The notes under the pieces were generated by a model. The model was not told the origin of the DNA. It did no database searches and saw only the letters and a list, made by a program, of their open reading frames with translations. Positions 27,718-37,059 of a stretch of DNA of 64,000 bases are shown here, piece after piece; position 1 is the stretch's first letter, and each line of letters opens with the position of its first letter. The stretch comes from Methylomonas sp. AM2-LC (GTDB taxonomy: Bacteria > Pseudomonadota > Gammaproteobacteria > Methylococcales > Methylomonadaceae). A program made the translations under genes and the position numbers. The DNA lies in contig NZ_CP157005.1 of the NCBI RefSeq assembly GCF_039904985.1, positions 3,863,501 through 3,927,500 of the forward strand, written 5' to 3'.

Positions 27718-29051
27718 GTAAGGCCTTTATAAACGATAATACCGATGAGGAAATTCCACCCACTGACGATAGCTCCACACGCCTTCTTGGTCTATTTCTG
27801 GTTATCTTTTTATTTGGCGGCTTTGGCGTTTGGGCTGCATTGGCACCACTGAGCAGTGCCGCCCATGCTCCAGGTCAAATTACTGTGGAAAACTATCGAA
27901 AAACCATACAACATCTGGAGGGAGGCATTATAGAGTCTATTCGCGTGCACGATGGTGATTGGGTCGAAAAAGGCCAAATATTGGTTAGTTTGGATGATAC
28001 TCAATCCCGTTCGCAACTGGAGGTTTTTCGTGGTCAATATTTCATCGCATTAGCCCGTGAAGCTCGGTTGAGTGCTTTACGTGACAATAAACCACAAATC
28101 GTTTATCCTCAGGAATTATTAGCAGCCAAAGGCGATGCACGCGCTGATGAGGCCATGCAGGTGCAAAGCCAAACCTTTCGGGCGCGGAGACTTTCGCAGG
28201 AAAATGAAAAACATTTATATCAAAAGCAAATTGCACAATTGCATGCCAAAGAACAAGGACTAACAGCACAGTTGAGCAGCAAAGACAAATCCACGCGCTC
28301 CTATGCCAGTGAATTGAAAGTGTACCAGCTGTTATTAAAAGAAGGTTATAGCGACAACAAAATTGTTAACGAATTGGATCGCAAATTAACTGATAGCCAG
28401 GCACAAAGTGCTGAACTGCAATCAAATATAGCATCTGCTGGTTTACAAATCAGCGAAACGGAACTTAAGGTCTTACAGCTAGAAAAAGAGTTACAGAGCG
28501 AAGTAATAAAAGAATTGGCCGACGTGCAATCCACCCTGTTTGATCTGCGCCAGAAAATTCACGCGCTGGAACAAACCGTAGAAAGAGGCATAATCAAAGC
28601 CCCTAATGCAGGCAAAGTGCTGGGTTTAGCCGTGCATACTCAAGGTGGTGTTATTGCTCCGGGTTCGCCTATTTTGGAAATCGTACCGCAAAACGAGAAA
28701 TTGCTAATAGAAGCCAAAGTGTCACCGTTGGATATTGATAATGTCAAAATTGGTCAGAGTGCCGAAATTCGCTTCAGCGCCTTTAAAAGCAAAGAACTGC
28801 CTCGAATTGAAGGTAAGGTCATTGCTCTATCTGCCGATAGCCTGACCACAGATGATGCCCAACATATGCCCTACTATCTAACTCGTGTTGAGCTTAATCC
28901 CGAAGGTTTAGCCATTTTCCATAAGTTAAATCTGGAGTTAGTACCGGGCATGCCGACCGAAGTATTAATCCACACTGGCACCCGTTCACTTTTACAATAT
29001 TTGTCAGATCCTTTGAGCGATTCGTTTTCTCGCGCCATGATAGAAGAGTAG
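27714..29051 (+). CDS. type I secretion membrane fusion protein, PrtE/HlyD type
   Basis: A 445-residue periplasmic adaptor. One N-terminal span is at about 24-45. A lipoyl half-motif lies near 70-90 (GGIIESIRVHDGDWVEKG), a long coiled-coil hairpin at about 120-285, the second lipoyl half near 295-320 (GIIKAPNAGKVLGLAV), and a C-terminal beta-barrel domain to about 435. It bridges the ABC pump and the TolC-like channel. It starts inside the last codon region of the ABC gene (ATGA) and is followed by the channel gene after 2 bases, so all three form one tightly coupled operon. Confidence 0.92.
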   Translation: MSKAFINDNTDEEIPPTDDSSTRLLGLFLVIFLFGGFGVWAALAPLSSAAHAPGQITVENYRKTIQHLEGGIIESIRVHDGDWVEKGQILVSLDDTQSRSQLEVFRGQYFIALAREARLSALRDNKPQIVYPQELLAAKGDARADEAMQVQSQTFRARRLSQENEKHLYQKQIAQLHAKEQGLTAQLSSKDKSTRSYASELKVYQLLLKEGYSDNKIVNELDRKLTDSQAQSAELQSNIASAGLQISETELKVLQLEKELQSEVIKELADVQSTLFDLRQKIHALEQTVERGIIKAPNAGKVLGLAVHTQGGVIAPGSPILEIVPQNEKLLIEAKVSPLDIDNVKIGQSAEIRFSAFKSKELPRIEGKVIALSADSLTTDDAQHMPYYLTRVELNPEGLAIFHKLNLELVPGMPTEVLIHTGTRSLLQYLSDPLSDSFSRAMIEE

Positions 29052-29053
29052 TA

Positions 29054-30406
29054 ATGAGCCCCTACCAATTACTCATATGTTTTGTACTCTTCCTGCTAAC
29101 ATTGACATCAGCTAATGCAGAAAGCCTGTTACAGTTATGGGCACAAGTGGTCGAAAATAATCCAACCCTAAAAGGCTCAGAATATGCGGTTGAAGAGGCA
29201 CGCGCCCAACAGGATCAGGCCTTAGCCAAATTGCTGCCCAACGTTAGTATCAATAGTTATTATTCTTTCAATAATTACAATCCAAATGCTATGGCAACAG
29301 GTTTTCAACCGTTTGGTGGAGGTAAAACGGTCGATTATACGGGTTATCGAGGCATATTACAGATTAGCCAGCCCATCTTTGATTTGCCATCTTATCTACG
29401 CTTGGAAAGCGCCAAAAGCCAGTCCAAACAAAGCGAACAACAGGCACTCGCTCAACGTATGCAGCTAGCTTACAATTTAGTTGATCAATATTTAACTGTT
29501 TTGGAAGCGAACGACTCGCTCTTACAATTAGAGGCAGAACTAGCCGCTACCCAGGCACAGCTAAAAAGTATGCGCATGATGCGCGAACATGAACTGGCAA
29601 GTAGTACTGATTTGTACGAAATCGAAGCCTATGCCGAATCCTTAAATAGTACCCAGTTGGAAGCTCAGCATCAAAAAGCCATAGCAACCGAAAAAATCCG
29701 CAAATTAACCGGCACGGTAATGCAAACAGCCGACCCGCTGACGCAAAACGAGTTTCCAGAAGTTAAACGCAGTGTAGATGAATGGGTTCAGGAAGCGTTA
29801 AGCGCCAATCCGCAATTATTAGCGCTGCAATATGCCACTGAATCTGCGCAATCAATGCGAGGCAGTGCTCTTGCCGGGCATTTGCCTACGGCTTCAATTA
29901 GTGCCAATGAAATTTATGCCAATACCAGCTATAACAATTTACAAAGTTCTTCCACTTACAATGTAGGCTCTTTGTACCTGAATTTAAATATCCCTATTTA
30001 TGCGGGCGGCGGCATTGAAGCCGGTGAACGTGAAGCGGCCAGCAAATTCCAGATGTCGCGAGAAAAGATTGAAGAAACTCGTCGCAGTATAGAGGAAGAC
30101 ACTAGAACAGCGTGGCTAAACGTGGTTTCCGGACATACCCGCATTGCCTCCAGTAAAAAAGAAGCGGTTTTTCGAGAACAGGCCAAAATCGGCAAAGAAC
30201 GCAGTTATCAGCTGGGTGTAAGCACCATTATTGATGTGCTGGATGCACAAAAGCGTTTATTGAAAGCCAGAACCGATTATTTTAAAGCACGCTATGAGTT
30301 TATCCGCAATTTGATCCGCTTGCGTCTCAACGCAGGTTCTTTTGCCGATCTTGATCTGGAATCCATCGCACCCTGGTTTGGTAATCCCATAAAATTGGAA
30401 GAATAA
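29054..30406 (+). CDS. TolC-family outer-membrane channel of the type I system
   Basis: A 450-residue outer-membrane efflux protein. A signal peptide covers about 1-22 (ending ANA). Two homologous outer-membrane efflux domains follow (about 30-215 and 235-425), each with the long paired helices of TolC (for example EARAQQDQALAKLLPNVSIN and the equivalent after 250). A Pro-containing segment near 320-335 (NLNIPIYAGGGIEAGEREA) is typical of the family. It lies 2 bases after the adaptor gene. A dedicated TolC in the operon agrees with the PrtDEF/AprDEF type. Confidence 0.92.
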   Translation: MSPYQLLICFVLFLLTLTSANAESLLQLWAQVVENNPTLKGSEYAVEEARAQQDQALAKLLPNVSINSYYSFNNYNPNAMATGFQPFGGGKTVDYTGYRGILQISQPIFDLPSYLRLESAKSQSKQSEQQALAQRMQLAYNLVDQYLTVLEANDSLLQLEAELAATQAQLKSMRMMREHELASSTDLYEIEAYAESLNSTQLEAQHQKAIATEKIRKLTGTVMQTADPLTQNEFPEVKRSVDEWVQEALSANPQLLALQYATESAQSMRGSALAGHLPTASISANEIYANTSYNNLQSSSTYNVGSLYLNLNIPIYAGGGIEAGEREAASKFQMSREKIEETRRSIEEDTRTAWLNVVSGHTRIASSKKEAVFREQAKIGKERSYQLGVSTIIDVLDAQKRLLKARTDYFKARYEFIRNLIRLRLNAGSFADLDLESIAPWFGNPIKLEE

Positions 30407-30849
30407 GTAAGCAGTCATTATGCTCAGCGCCGTTGAATCAGTAGAACCATGTACAGACTAAATTCTCCCACTTAGGATTTGCATACACCAAGTAATCTCA
30501 CTTAGTTATTATTAGTTTACTGCTTATATTTAATAATATTAAGTTGAAAGAAACATCAGCATTCTTCATTTATTAATTAAACTATGTTATTTAACCTATT
30601 TTTTTATAATTTATAGGTCATATGCCGCAATTTTACCTAGGTGATTAACTTACTTTAATCATCGTCATTAAAACTCAAGCTGATTAGTTACTTACCTCAT
30701 TAATTTTCTTTGTGACAATTTGTCGCGCGACAATTAACCACATTTTCATTATTCGATTATTTTGTTAGATTATGCTCCATCTCATCCTTATTAGACATGA
30801 GATATAAGATATAACATTTAATCTTGTAAACGGACGTAAGGAATTACTT
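30407..30849. other. AT-rich intergenic region after the type I secretion operon
   Basis: About 440 bases. No substrate gene for the secretion system, RNA gene or clear terminator was found. The right end must hold the promoter of the EexN-like gene; a 213-base minus-strand open frame at 30765-30977 lies across that gene and was rejected. Confidence 0.4.
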
Positions 30850-31089
30850 ATGAATAAATATGCTACTATCGCCATCTCAGTTACTTTAGTTTTAGCACTG
30901 ACTGCTTTTAATGCGACTATCGCTGGCGAATCGAATGATGATACTAAATCAGTTGCTTGGTATGTTGCCAACGTCAAAGCAGCGAAAATGCAAAATCAAC
31001 AATGTCACGATAATCCCAGCTTACAATCGACACCTAATTGCGAAAACTCACTTCATGCGTTGCAAATTATGTTTAAAGGCGGCAATTGA
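30850..31089 (+). CDS. EexN-like small secreted protein
   Basis: A 79-residue protein with a signal peptide (about 1-25, ending TIA). The mature part carries the pattern seen in EexN-family proteins: SVAWYVANVKAAKMQNQQC followed by a second Cys in STPNCENSLHAL. The two Cys could form a disulfide. EexN was named for conjugal entry exclusion, but short chromosomal relatives are widespread, and this one lacks a lipobox Cys. No conjugation genes are nearby. AAGGAAT precedes the ATG. Identity to the family is moderate and the function is unknown. Confidence 0.65.
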   Translation: MNKYATIAISVTLVLALTAFNATIAGESNDDTKSVAWYVANVKAAKMQNQQCHDNPSLQSTPNCENSLHALQIMFKGGN

Positions 31090-31438
31090 GCTAAAGGGAA
31101 CTTTGAAAATCATCTATCGAAAAGCACAATGCAAACGGCTAGTTTTTTGATTATCACTCAACTATCTGCAAGCATTATGCTTTTCGATTTATCTTATTGA
31201 TACTTTTAACACCTCTAAATTCATAAGCAGCTTTTGAACAGATAATCATTTATAAATATAAGTCTACGTCCCTATTACTTAAAAAATAATCTGAATAAAT
31301 GGGAATATATGGACTTAACTGTTAAAGGGCTGTGCGGGTTTCATCATTAGTTATCTTTTCATCTATTATTACTGTTATAACAATAATATGATGGTGAGAA
31401 AGCAATAGTTTCAGAACGCTTTAAAGGGCAGGATAATT
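31090..31438. other. intergenic region between EexN-like and M41-like genes
   Basis: About 350 AT-rich bases with no gene or repeat that I can support. The last 30 bases contain AGGGCAGGA, a plausible ribosome site for the next gene. Confidence 0.35.
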
Positions 31439-32086
31439 ATGAAACGATCTAGTCAGCCTAATACCTTACATACCTCCATTGAAACAGAAATAGCACAACG
31501 CGCTGCTTTTCATGAAGCAGGACATGCTGCGGCCATTTATCTGGAAAACAATCGCAAAAATTTGCCCTCACTTTATTTTCAGATACATATTCAAAAGCAA
31601 ACCCGATTATCTTCGACTTTCTCTACGCAAATATGCGGTGGAAGACAGATAGATGATTTATTTTTATTACATTATGACGCAGAGCAAAAAGAGGAATATA
31701 CCTATCAAACGGCCTACGAGGCCGATATAGTCAATTTCCTTGCAGGATCGCTTGCAGAAGCAAAATATGTTGCCCTACGCGATAACGAAATCTTCAACAT
31801 TAATTTACTTAAACCTGATGCTCTAATTAACTACGGTGGCAGGGCAGACTTACAAGAAGTTAAATTTTATTTGGAGTTTTTTATACCCTTTCCAGAGAAG
31901 CGTATAACAACACTTAACGCGTTATTTGTTGAAGCATTCACTTTTGTTGATCACTTTGAAAATTGGCAGACTATTTCCGCATTAGCCAAACATATCCTTA
32001 ATAGTGATGAAGAATATATTCGCTTTGAACAAGTAAAAGAGGTGCTCGACAAGCCCTATCAATACCATGATATTAATTGTTTATAA
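31439..32086 (+). CDS. stand-alone M41 (FtsH-type) metallopeptidase-like protein
   Basis: A 215-residue protein resembling only the peptidase part of FtsH. The zinc motif is HEAGH at 25-29. A helix like the one after the FtsH site follows (NFLAGSLAEAKYVAL, about 102-116). NYGGRADLQEVKF has Asp137 placed like the third zinc ligand in the FtsH GASNDL motif. There is no AAA+ ATPase domain, no membrane span and no signal peptide, so it would have to act on unfolded or small substrates or need a partner. An AGGGCAGGA region precedes the ATG. I infer peptidase ancestry; activity is unproven. Confidence 0.65.
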   Translation: MKRSSQPNTLHTSIETEIAQRAAFHEAGHAAAIYLENNRKNLPSLYFQIHIQKQTRLSSTFSTQICGGRQIDDLFLLHYDAEQKEEYTYQTAYEADIVNFLAGSLAEAKYVALRDNEIFNINLLKPDALINYGGRADLQEVKFYLEFFIPFPEKRITTLNALFVEAFTFVDHFENWQTISALAKHILNSDEEYIRFEQVKEVLDKPYQYHDINCL

Positions 32087-32135
32087 ATGGGAAATATTGC
32101 CACAGTGAGTAGCAAATCGTTATCGTTGACACTCT

Positions 32136-32280
32136 AGGGAATTTCGAAAAACCTGGCTTTTGTGCTTCGACAGGCTAAGCACAAACAATAAGCCATTGAT
32201 ATATAAAACAACCGCTTGCCCTGAGCCCTTCGACTATGCTCAGGAAAGCCTTGTCGAAGGATGATTTTTCGAAGTTCCCT
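32136..32280. repeat. 145-bp MITE-like element with 16-bp terminal inverted repeats
   Basis: The left end AGGGAATTTCGAAAAA (32136-32151) and the right end TTTTTCGAAGTTCCCT (32265-32280) are inverted copies with one mismatch. Inside are shorter palindromic stretches with the CTTCGACAGGCT and CCTGAGCCCTTCGAC type sequences that recur between genes of many bacteria. It codes for nothing, and no target duplication is clear. Confidence 0.7.
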
Positions 32281-32341
32281 CTACTGAAAATAAGTGAATT
32301 AGAAGCTCTGTAAGCTACAACCAGTTTATTGGAATAATACT

Positions 32342-33895
32342 CTAAAAATCCACGTGAAAACGTAAACCCAGCACACTCATAGGACCACGGTCGGCGTTAT
32401 AACCGGGATGATTGATAAACTGATAATCGGCGGTAGCGAAGGCGGAACTGATTAAATTATATTTATAATACACATCCAGAACTTGCTCGGGACGGTAAGT
32501 AAGATAACCATCACCAATGAATTGATCAATACCGCCCATTTGCAAATATTTTACATGCACCGCAGATAACATGTTTTGTGCAAGCCCTACACCAAGCGCA
32601 TCTTTGTGCCTGCCCCATAATTTGCCATGAAACACCGTACCTAGAGAGATAGAGCGATCAGTAGAGGTGTAGTTGTAAACTTCGGTTCTGCCATCGTTGT
32701 ACATGCCGCGAAAGAAAAAGCCAATGTCTTCGCTAATATGTTGTTCCAGATTGATACCGATACCGTATTTGTCATCGGTACGACGCGCCCAGCAGACATC
32801 CGGTGCACTAGTGTTATTTGAGCCATAATTCCAACCAAGGCAGTTAGCCGCATTTTTGCCCGAATCAGCTTGATAAGCGGAAATAGCGCCGGCAAAGCTA
32901 CCCGTATCTTCATGATTATGAAACCCCAGAATTCTGACAGCCCCCTCTTGACCAAAAACAGTGTGTTTATGTTCCACTTCAATTTGGTCGCCATAATATT
33001 TAAAGGCTCTAAAATCGATGGACAGGTCATTCGGGTTTTTAGGAGGCAGAAAGCGACCAATACGGTAGGTCCAGTTATCGTAGTACAGTTCGGCAGCCAA
33101 TCCAACAGTATATCCGCGCGAGTCTGCGGCAAAGTCGTAAGCACCATAGGTCATAAAGGACATGTTGAAGAATTGCTGGCGTAAATCACCAGAAAAGGTG
33201 TTTTTATCAAATATATCCAGTACACTCATATCACCAAACGAGACCACCACGCGATGATTATCAACATCTTGTGCCAATTGTAGTGGCCCTGAATCAAGAT
33301 GAGTGCTTTGCCCACCCAAATTAAAAGTTTGTTTTACATAAGCACGTGAGCGATACCAAGTAGGTTGTACCGTTCCCGATTTTTGGAATTCAAAATCCTG
33401 TATGGAGCCACCCAAGCCTTTTAAATTAGAAAAAGGATCTTCAGAGATCATTTCTGGAGCGCCATACAGCTCGGTGCCTTCCCAAAGTTTTAAGCCACCG
33501 TATAAGGTGACAGTACCGGTAAAAGCATTTTGTGCTTGCGGCAACAAAGAATTGCGTGAACCATTAACATTGGTATAGGCGGCTGGAAATGCCGGGTGCC
33601 ATTGCGATATAAAAGTCCCCTGCCCGTATAAATTCCAGCGTTCGTTTTGTAAATCGTGCAAGCCATTTTCGGCGAGTGTACGCATAAAGGAAAAACCGGG
33701 TACATCATCAATTGGAAACTCTTCTTTCTGGGGTGCGCGTTCATCAGCAAAAGCATTTAGCTTAAAACTTAACAGCATCACTGCTAATAAACAGCTGTTG
33801 TGCCTAAAAAAACTGATTTTTGTTATACCTATGCAATTTTTAAAAATGGTAGTAATGGTTAATTCTCTGTAAATTGTTATTCTGCTGTTTAGCAT
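32342..33895 (-). CDS. OprB-family carbohydrate-selective porin
   Basis: A 517-residue outer-membrane porin. A hydrophobic signal segment lies near 33-51 (LLAVMLLSFKLNAFA), so the first 30 residues may be an over-long N-terminus; a Met at residue 40 is another possible start. The mature part has the OprB pattern: an N-terminal LYGQGTFISQWHPAF stretch, repeated beta-strands with aromatic girdles (WTYRIGRFLPPKN; YRPEQVLDVYYKYNL), and a closing aromatic strand LGLRFHVDF. It should form a 16- to 18-stranded barrel for sugars or other small solutes. No sugar operon is adjacent, so its substrate is open. Confidence 0.82.
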   Translation of the reverse strand: MLNSRITIYRELTITTIFKNCIGITKISFFRHNSCLLAVMLLSFKLNAFADERAPQKEEFPIDDVPGFSFMRTLAENGLHDLQNERWNLYGQGTFISQWHPAFPAAYTNVNGSRNSLLPQAQNAFTGTVTLYGGLKLWEGTELYGAPEMISEDPFSNLKGLGGSIQDFEFQKSGTVQPTWYRSRAYVKQTFNLGGQSTHLDSGPLQLAQDVDNHRVVVSFGDMSVLDIFDKNTFSGDLRQQFFNMSFMTYGAYDFAADSRGYTVGLAAELYYDNWTYRIGRFLPPKNPNDLSIDFRAFKYYGDQIEVEHKHTVFGQEGAVRILGFHNHEDTGSFAGAISAYQADSGKNAANCLGWNYGSNNTSAPDVCWARRTDDKYGIGINLEQHISEDIGFFFRGMYNDGRTEVYNYTSTDRSISLGTVFHGKLWGRHKDALGVGLAQNMLSAVHVKYLQMGGIDQFIGDGYLTYRPEQVLDVYYKYNLISSAFATADYQFINHPGYNADRGPMSVLGLRFHVDF

Positions 33896-34304
33896 TTATT
33901 TGACCAAGCGCAATAGTACTTATTACTGAATATATTGCCTATCATGTTTAAACCGTATTGCAATTAAACTGACCCTAGCAAGTGAACGCAAAAGACTGAT
34001 CTTGCCTGCAACGTTTAATGGTTACCGTTCCTTTATGTAAAAAGGATAAGTTAGACCTATCATGATAACCTTAGTTGATCTTACAAATATATCAATGCAG
34101 AGTTTGTAAATATGAATAACAATAATTATCAATACTGAAGTGAGTAGACAAGCAAAGTAGCTAAAATGGCAAGAATCACGATTGCAGTCAACAAAGAAGG
34201 TTGAGAATTGCTAGCGCATCGTGGCTTCTGCACTCTTTTTTTGACCAAGTGCAAGAAGACTCACAAAATACAATTTGAGCTTAGTTTGAAAGGGTAAGTA
34301 GTGC
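33896..34304. other. intergenic region between argA and the porin gene
   Basis: About 410 bases. Both flanking genes are on the minus strand, so it should contain the porin upstream control region and the 3' end of its neighbour. I see no gene, RNA or strong hairpin. Confidence 0.4.
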
Positions 34305-35621
34305 TTAGTGCTTTACGATTTTGTACAATAATTTAGCATTGCGTTGATAGTTGTAGTTACTTTGCAGTATTTCTGGTAAATCGGCAATACTACACGGTAT
34401 AAAACCACGTTCAATAAACCAGTGTATGGTTTGTGTGGTACGCACATACAAGCGACTAATGCCTTGTCTGGCCGCTTTTTCGGTTAAATAATCCAGCAAG
34501 GTATTGCCACGCTCACCTTTTTGATAGTCTGGATGCACCGCTAGACAGGCTATTTCGGCACTATTATCGCCATTAATAACATGAAAAGCGGTACAACCCA
34601 GTATCAGCCCATCGCGCTCAATGACAACGTAATCACTAATTTCCATTTCCAATTTTTCGCGTGAACGTTTAACCAAAATACCTTGTTGTTCTAATGGCTT
34701 GATCAAATCCATGATACCGCCAATGTCTTCTAATCCAGCTTGACGGATTGATTCAAAGGCATTGGCACTCACCAGAGTACCAATGCCGTCACGTGTAAAC
34801 AATTCCAGCAACAGACTACCATCAAGCTGACGATTGATTAAATGTGCACGCTGTACACCCTGTAAACAACTTTGCATAGCAGCTTGTAATGATCGCGCCA
34901 GTTCGGCTGGCAAACCAGGTTTTTGTTGCAGTAACACTTCAGCCTGATGGATAGTCAGTTGCTGAATGGGGGTTTCATCCTCGGGTACTACACAGTTTTG
35001 CTCGGTCAGTAGTATCAGCTTATCTGCTTGCAAGGCAATAGCCACTTCGGTGGCCACTTCTTCCGCTGACAGATTAAACACTTCGCCACTGGGGGAATAG
35101 CCTATTGGCGAAATGAGCACCACATTTTGATTGTCCAATTGCTGATGAATAGCTTGGCTATCTATACGCCTTACTGTACCCGTATATCCATAATCTATGC
35201 CATCCAGGACACCCAATGGCCTGGCGGTGACATAATTACCTGAAGCCACCCTAATTTTGGCACCCGCCATGGGTGAGCCAGAAATCCCCATGGATAATAG
35301 TGCTTCGATTTCTACCCTGACTAAACCTGTCGCCTGTTTTACATACTGCAGTGTACTAGCATTAGTAATGCGCAAGTGGTGATGAAATTGTGCAGTATCG
35401 CCCAGTGGTAATTGCGCATCAATTTGCTGACGAATACCATGCACCAGTACCAATCGCACCCCCAGACTTTTTAACAGGGCAAAATCGTGGATTAGATTAT
35501 CAAAATTTGCTTCGGTGACAGCCTGCCCACTAAAAAAAATGACAAAAGTACTGTTGCGATGCGCATGTATATAGGGCGATGACGCCCGGAACCAATTAAC
35601 GAATTCGTTTTGTAATAGCAT
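34305..35621 (-). CDS. argA: amino-acid N-acetyltransferase (N-acetylglutamate synthase)
   Basis: The enzyme makes N-acetylglutamate from glutamate and acetyl-CoA, the first step of arginine synthesis. The protein has 438 residues in the classical ArgA layout: an N-terminal amino-acid-kinase-like domain (about 10-285) that holds the arginine feedback site, then a GNAT acetyltransferase domain (about 290-438) with the acetyl-CoA loop VHPDYQKGERGNTLLDYL. It lies 16 bases after the Nramp-like gene and may share its transcript. Length and domains are normal. Confidence 0.94.
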   Translation of the reverse strand: MLLQNEFVNWFRASSPYIHAHRNSTFVIFFSGQAVTEANFDNLIHDFALLKSLGVRLVLVHGIRQQIDAQLPLGDTAQFHHHLRITNASTLQYVKQATGLVRVEIEALLSMGISGSPMAGAKIRVASGNYVTARPLGVLDGIDYGYTGTVRRIDSQAIHQQLDNQNVVLISPIGYSPSGEVFNLSAEEVATEVAIALQADKLILLTEQNCVVPEDETPIQQLTIHQAEVLLQQKPGLPAELARSLQAAMQSCLQGVQRAHLINRQLDGSLLLELFTRDGIGTLVSANAFESIRQAGLEDIGGIMDLIKPLEQQGILVKRSREKLEMEISDYVVIERDGLILGCTAFHVINGDNSAEIACLAVHPDYQKGERGNTLLDYLTEKAARQGISRLYVRTTQTIHWFIERGFIPCSIADLPEILQSNYNYQRNAKLLYKIVKH

Positions 35622-35637
35622 GGTAATCTTTAAACAA

Positions 35638-37059
35638 TCAAAGCATAAAACGGGCTTTTAAATACAAAGCCGCCAAAATCAGATAGGCAATAAAACTCAG
35701 CCCCAACAACCAGGGTTGCCCTTTCGGCCTGGCCCAAGCTGGCAAGTGAGGGGGTAACATATGATAATTCATCAGATAAAGGGCTACGGGAAACAGGATG
35801 GTACCAATAAAACCGATTAAAGCACTGATCAATATCAAAGGACCAGGCGCATCTAATTGCATGGTGAATGACGTAATAACCGTCAATAGTGCCAGAAAAA
35901 TATAATACCAGCGCCGCGCAGACCACTGCCGGGATTTAGGAAACAGAGTTAACACAATATCTGCCTGGATACGGCTAACGGCATCAGCCGTAGCCAACCA
36001 GGTATCGGTTAAAAACGCCGCGGCAACGACTAAAAATAATAGCCGACCTATTTCGCCCCAGGTTACCGCAAAAAACTGGCTCTGTACCACCGCCAGTTCG
36101 TATTCTTGTGGCAATAGCCCTTTGGGTAATAACAATGCATAGGCTAACAGACAGGTCATTAAGGTGGTAAACAGGTTTCCCAAAATACCAACCAGAATAT
36201 CCACCTTTAAAAAACGTCGCCAAATTTGCCAGCGAACAGCGCTCTTACTTTCATCTGTCGGTAAAAACCCCTCACAAAGCACGGCTTCTTCAGCACCGCC
36301 TAGTCCCGTTATGCGCCCCACTAGACCAGCCATCCCTGCACCTTTGTCGCGCAACCAGTAGGAATAAAATAAAATCCAGAAGCCACCTAAACCAGCAAAA
36401 GTAATGGCTGTGAGTAACTTACTGGCATCTTGACTATCCCAGGGTTGTGGCATAGGTCCTACTGGACCTAATAAGCCTTGCATAAAACTGGGAATAGCAG
36501 CCTGGACTTCAGTTTGCAGACAGGCACACAGCAAGCCAACGACAGTGACAACGGCAACCAGTTTCATAAAGCGTTCAATTAAGGTATATACCACACCACT
36601 GGCTAAAATAGCGCTAATAAATACGGCTATTGAGGCATAACCCCAAAACAGACTTTGCCCGCGTTGGCTCCAGCCTTGCGGCCAATGTGTCAGCTCAGCC
36701 AATGCGGTGCCGCCAGCAGAAGCAAAAGCACCAAACCATAAAAAAGACACCGTCATTAACAACCACAGAAAAATACCGAAACCGCGATGCAGACGGATAA
36801 AGCCATGAAAAATACTTTCCCCTGTTAGCAGTGTGTAGCGTCCTATTTCCAAATTCAGTGGATATTGTAATAAACAGGCAGGGATTAACAACCACAAAAA
36901 AGTTAAACCATATTTAGCGACCATATAGGGCCACCAGATTAATTCGCCACTTCCCTGAGCAAGAGCCATCCAGACAACGCCGGGGCCAAGTGCCGCCAAC
37001 CAACCGGGGAAACGCGGCATAGTTTGGCGCGGCAACTGTTGTAAATTTGAATTATTCAT
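35638..37059 (-). CDS. Nramp-family-like membrane transporter with non-canonical motifs
   Basis: A 473-residue membrane protein with about 11-12 spans and an Nramp-type (LeuT-fold) profile. The first span reads GPGVVWMALAQGSGELIWWP, where true Nramp metal transporters have the metal-binding DPGN. The sixth-span Met-Pro-His motif is also missing (AITFAGLGGFWILFYSYW). So manganese or iron transport should not be assumed. The frame opens at a TTG two codons earlier; ATG at 37059 is taken as the start. It lies 16 bases before argA on the same strand, an odd pairing that may be chance. Confidence 0.78.
   Translation of the reverse strand: MNNSNLQQLPRQTMPRFPGWLAALGPGVVWMALAQGSGELIWWPYMVAKYGLTFLWLLIPACLLQYPLNLEIGRYTLLTGESIFHGFIRLHRGFGIFLWLLMTVSFLWFGAFASAGGTALAELTHWPQGWSQRGQSLFWGYASIAVFISAILASGVVYTLIERFMKLVAVVTVVGLLCACLQTEVQAAIPSFMQGLLGPVGPMPQPWDSQDASKLLTAITFAGLGGFWILFYSYWLRDKGAGMAGLVGRITGLGGAEEAVLCEGFLPTDESKSAVRWQIWRRFLKVDILVGILGNLFTTLMTCLLAYALLLPKGLLPQEYELAVVQSQFFAVTWGEIGRLLFLVVAAAFLTDTWLATADAVSRIQADIVLTLFPKSRQWSARRWYYIFLALLTVITSFTMQLDAPGPLILISALIGFIGTILFPVALYLMNYHMLPPHLPAWARPKGQPWLLGLSFIAYLILAALYLKARFML

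Noticed and set aside
30765..30977. A 70-codon minus-strand frame overlapping the EexN-like gene
   Set aside because: The plus-strand gene has a ribosome site, signal peptide and family pattern; the other frame has none.
30850..31089. The EexN-like gene as evidence of a conjugative plasmid or integrated element
   Set aside because: No other transfer gene, integrase or attachment site is present, and chromosomal EexN-like proteins are common.
32087..32341. A CRISPR array or palindromic repeat cluster
   Set aside because: The repeats form one inverted-repeat element and not regularly spaced direct repeats.
32641..33147. A 168-codon minus-strand frame inside the porin gene
   Set aside because: It is another frame of the porin, which has a signal peptide and beta-barrel pattern throughout.
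35630..35926. A 98-codon minus-strand frame at the end of the Nramp-like gene
   Set aside because: It is a shifted frame of the transporter, whose final membrane spans continue through it in the correct frame.
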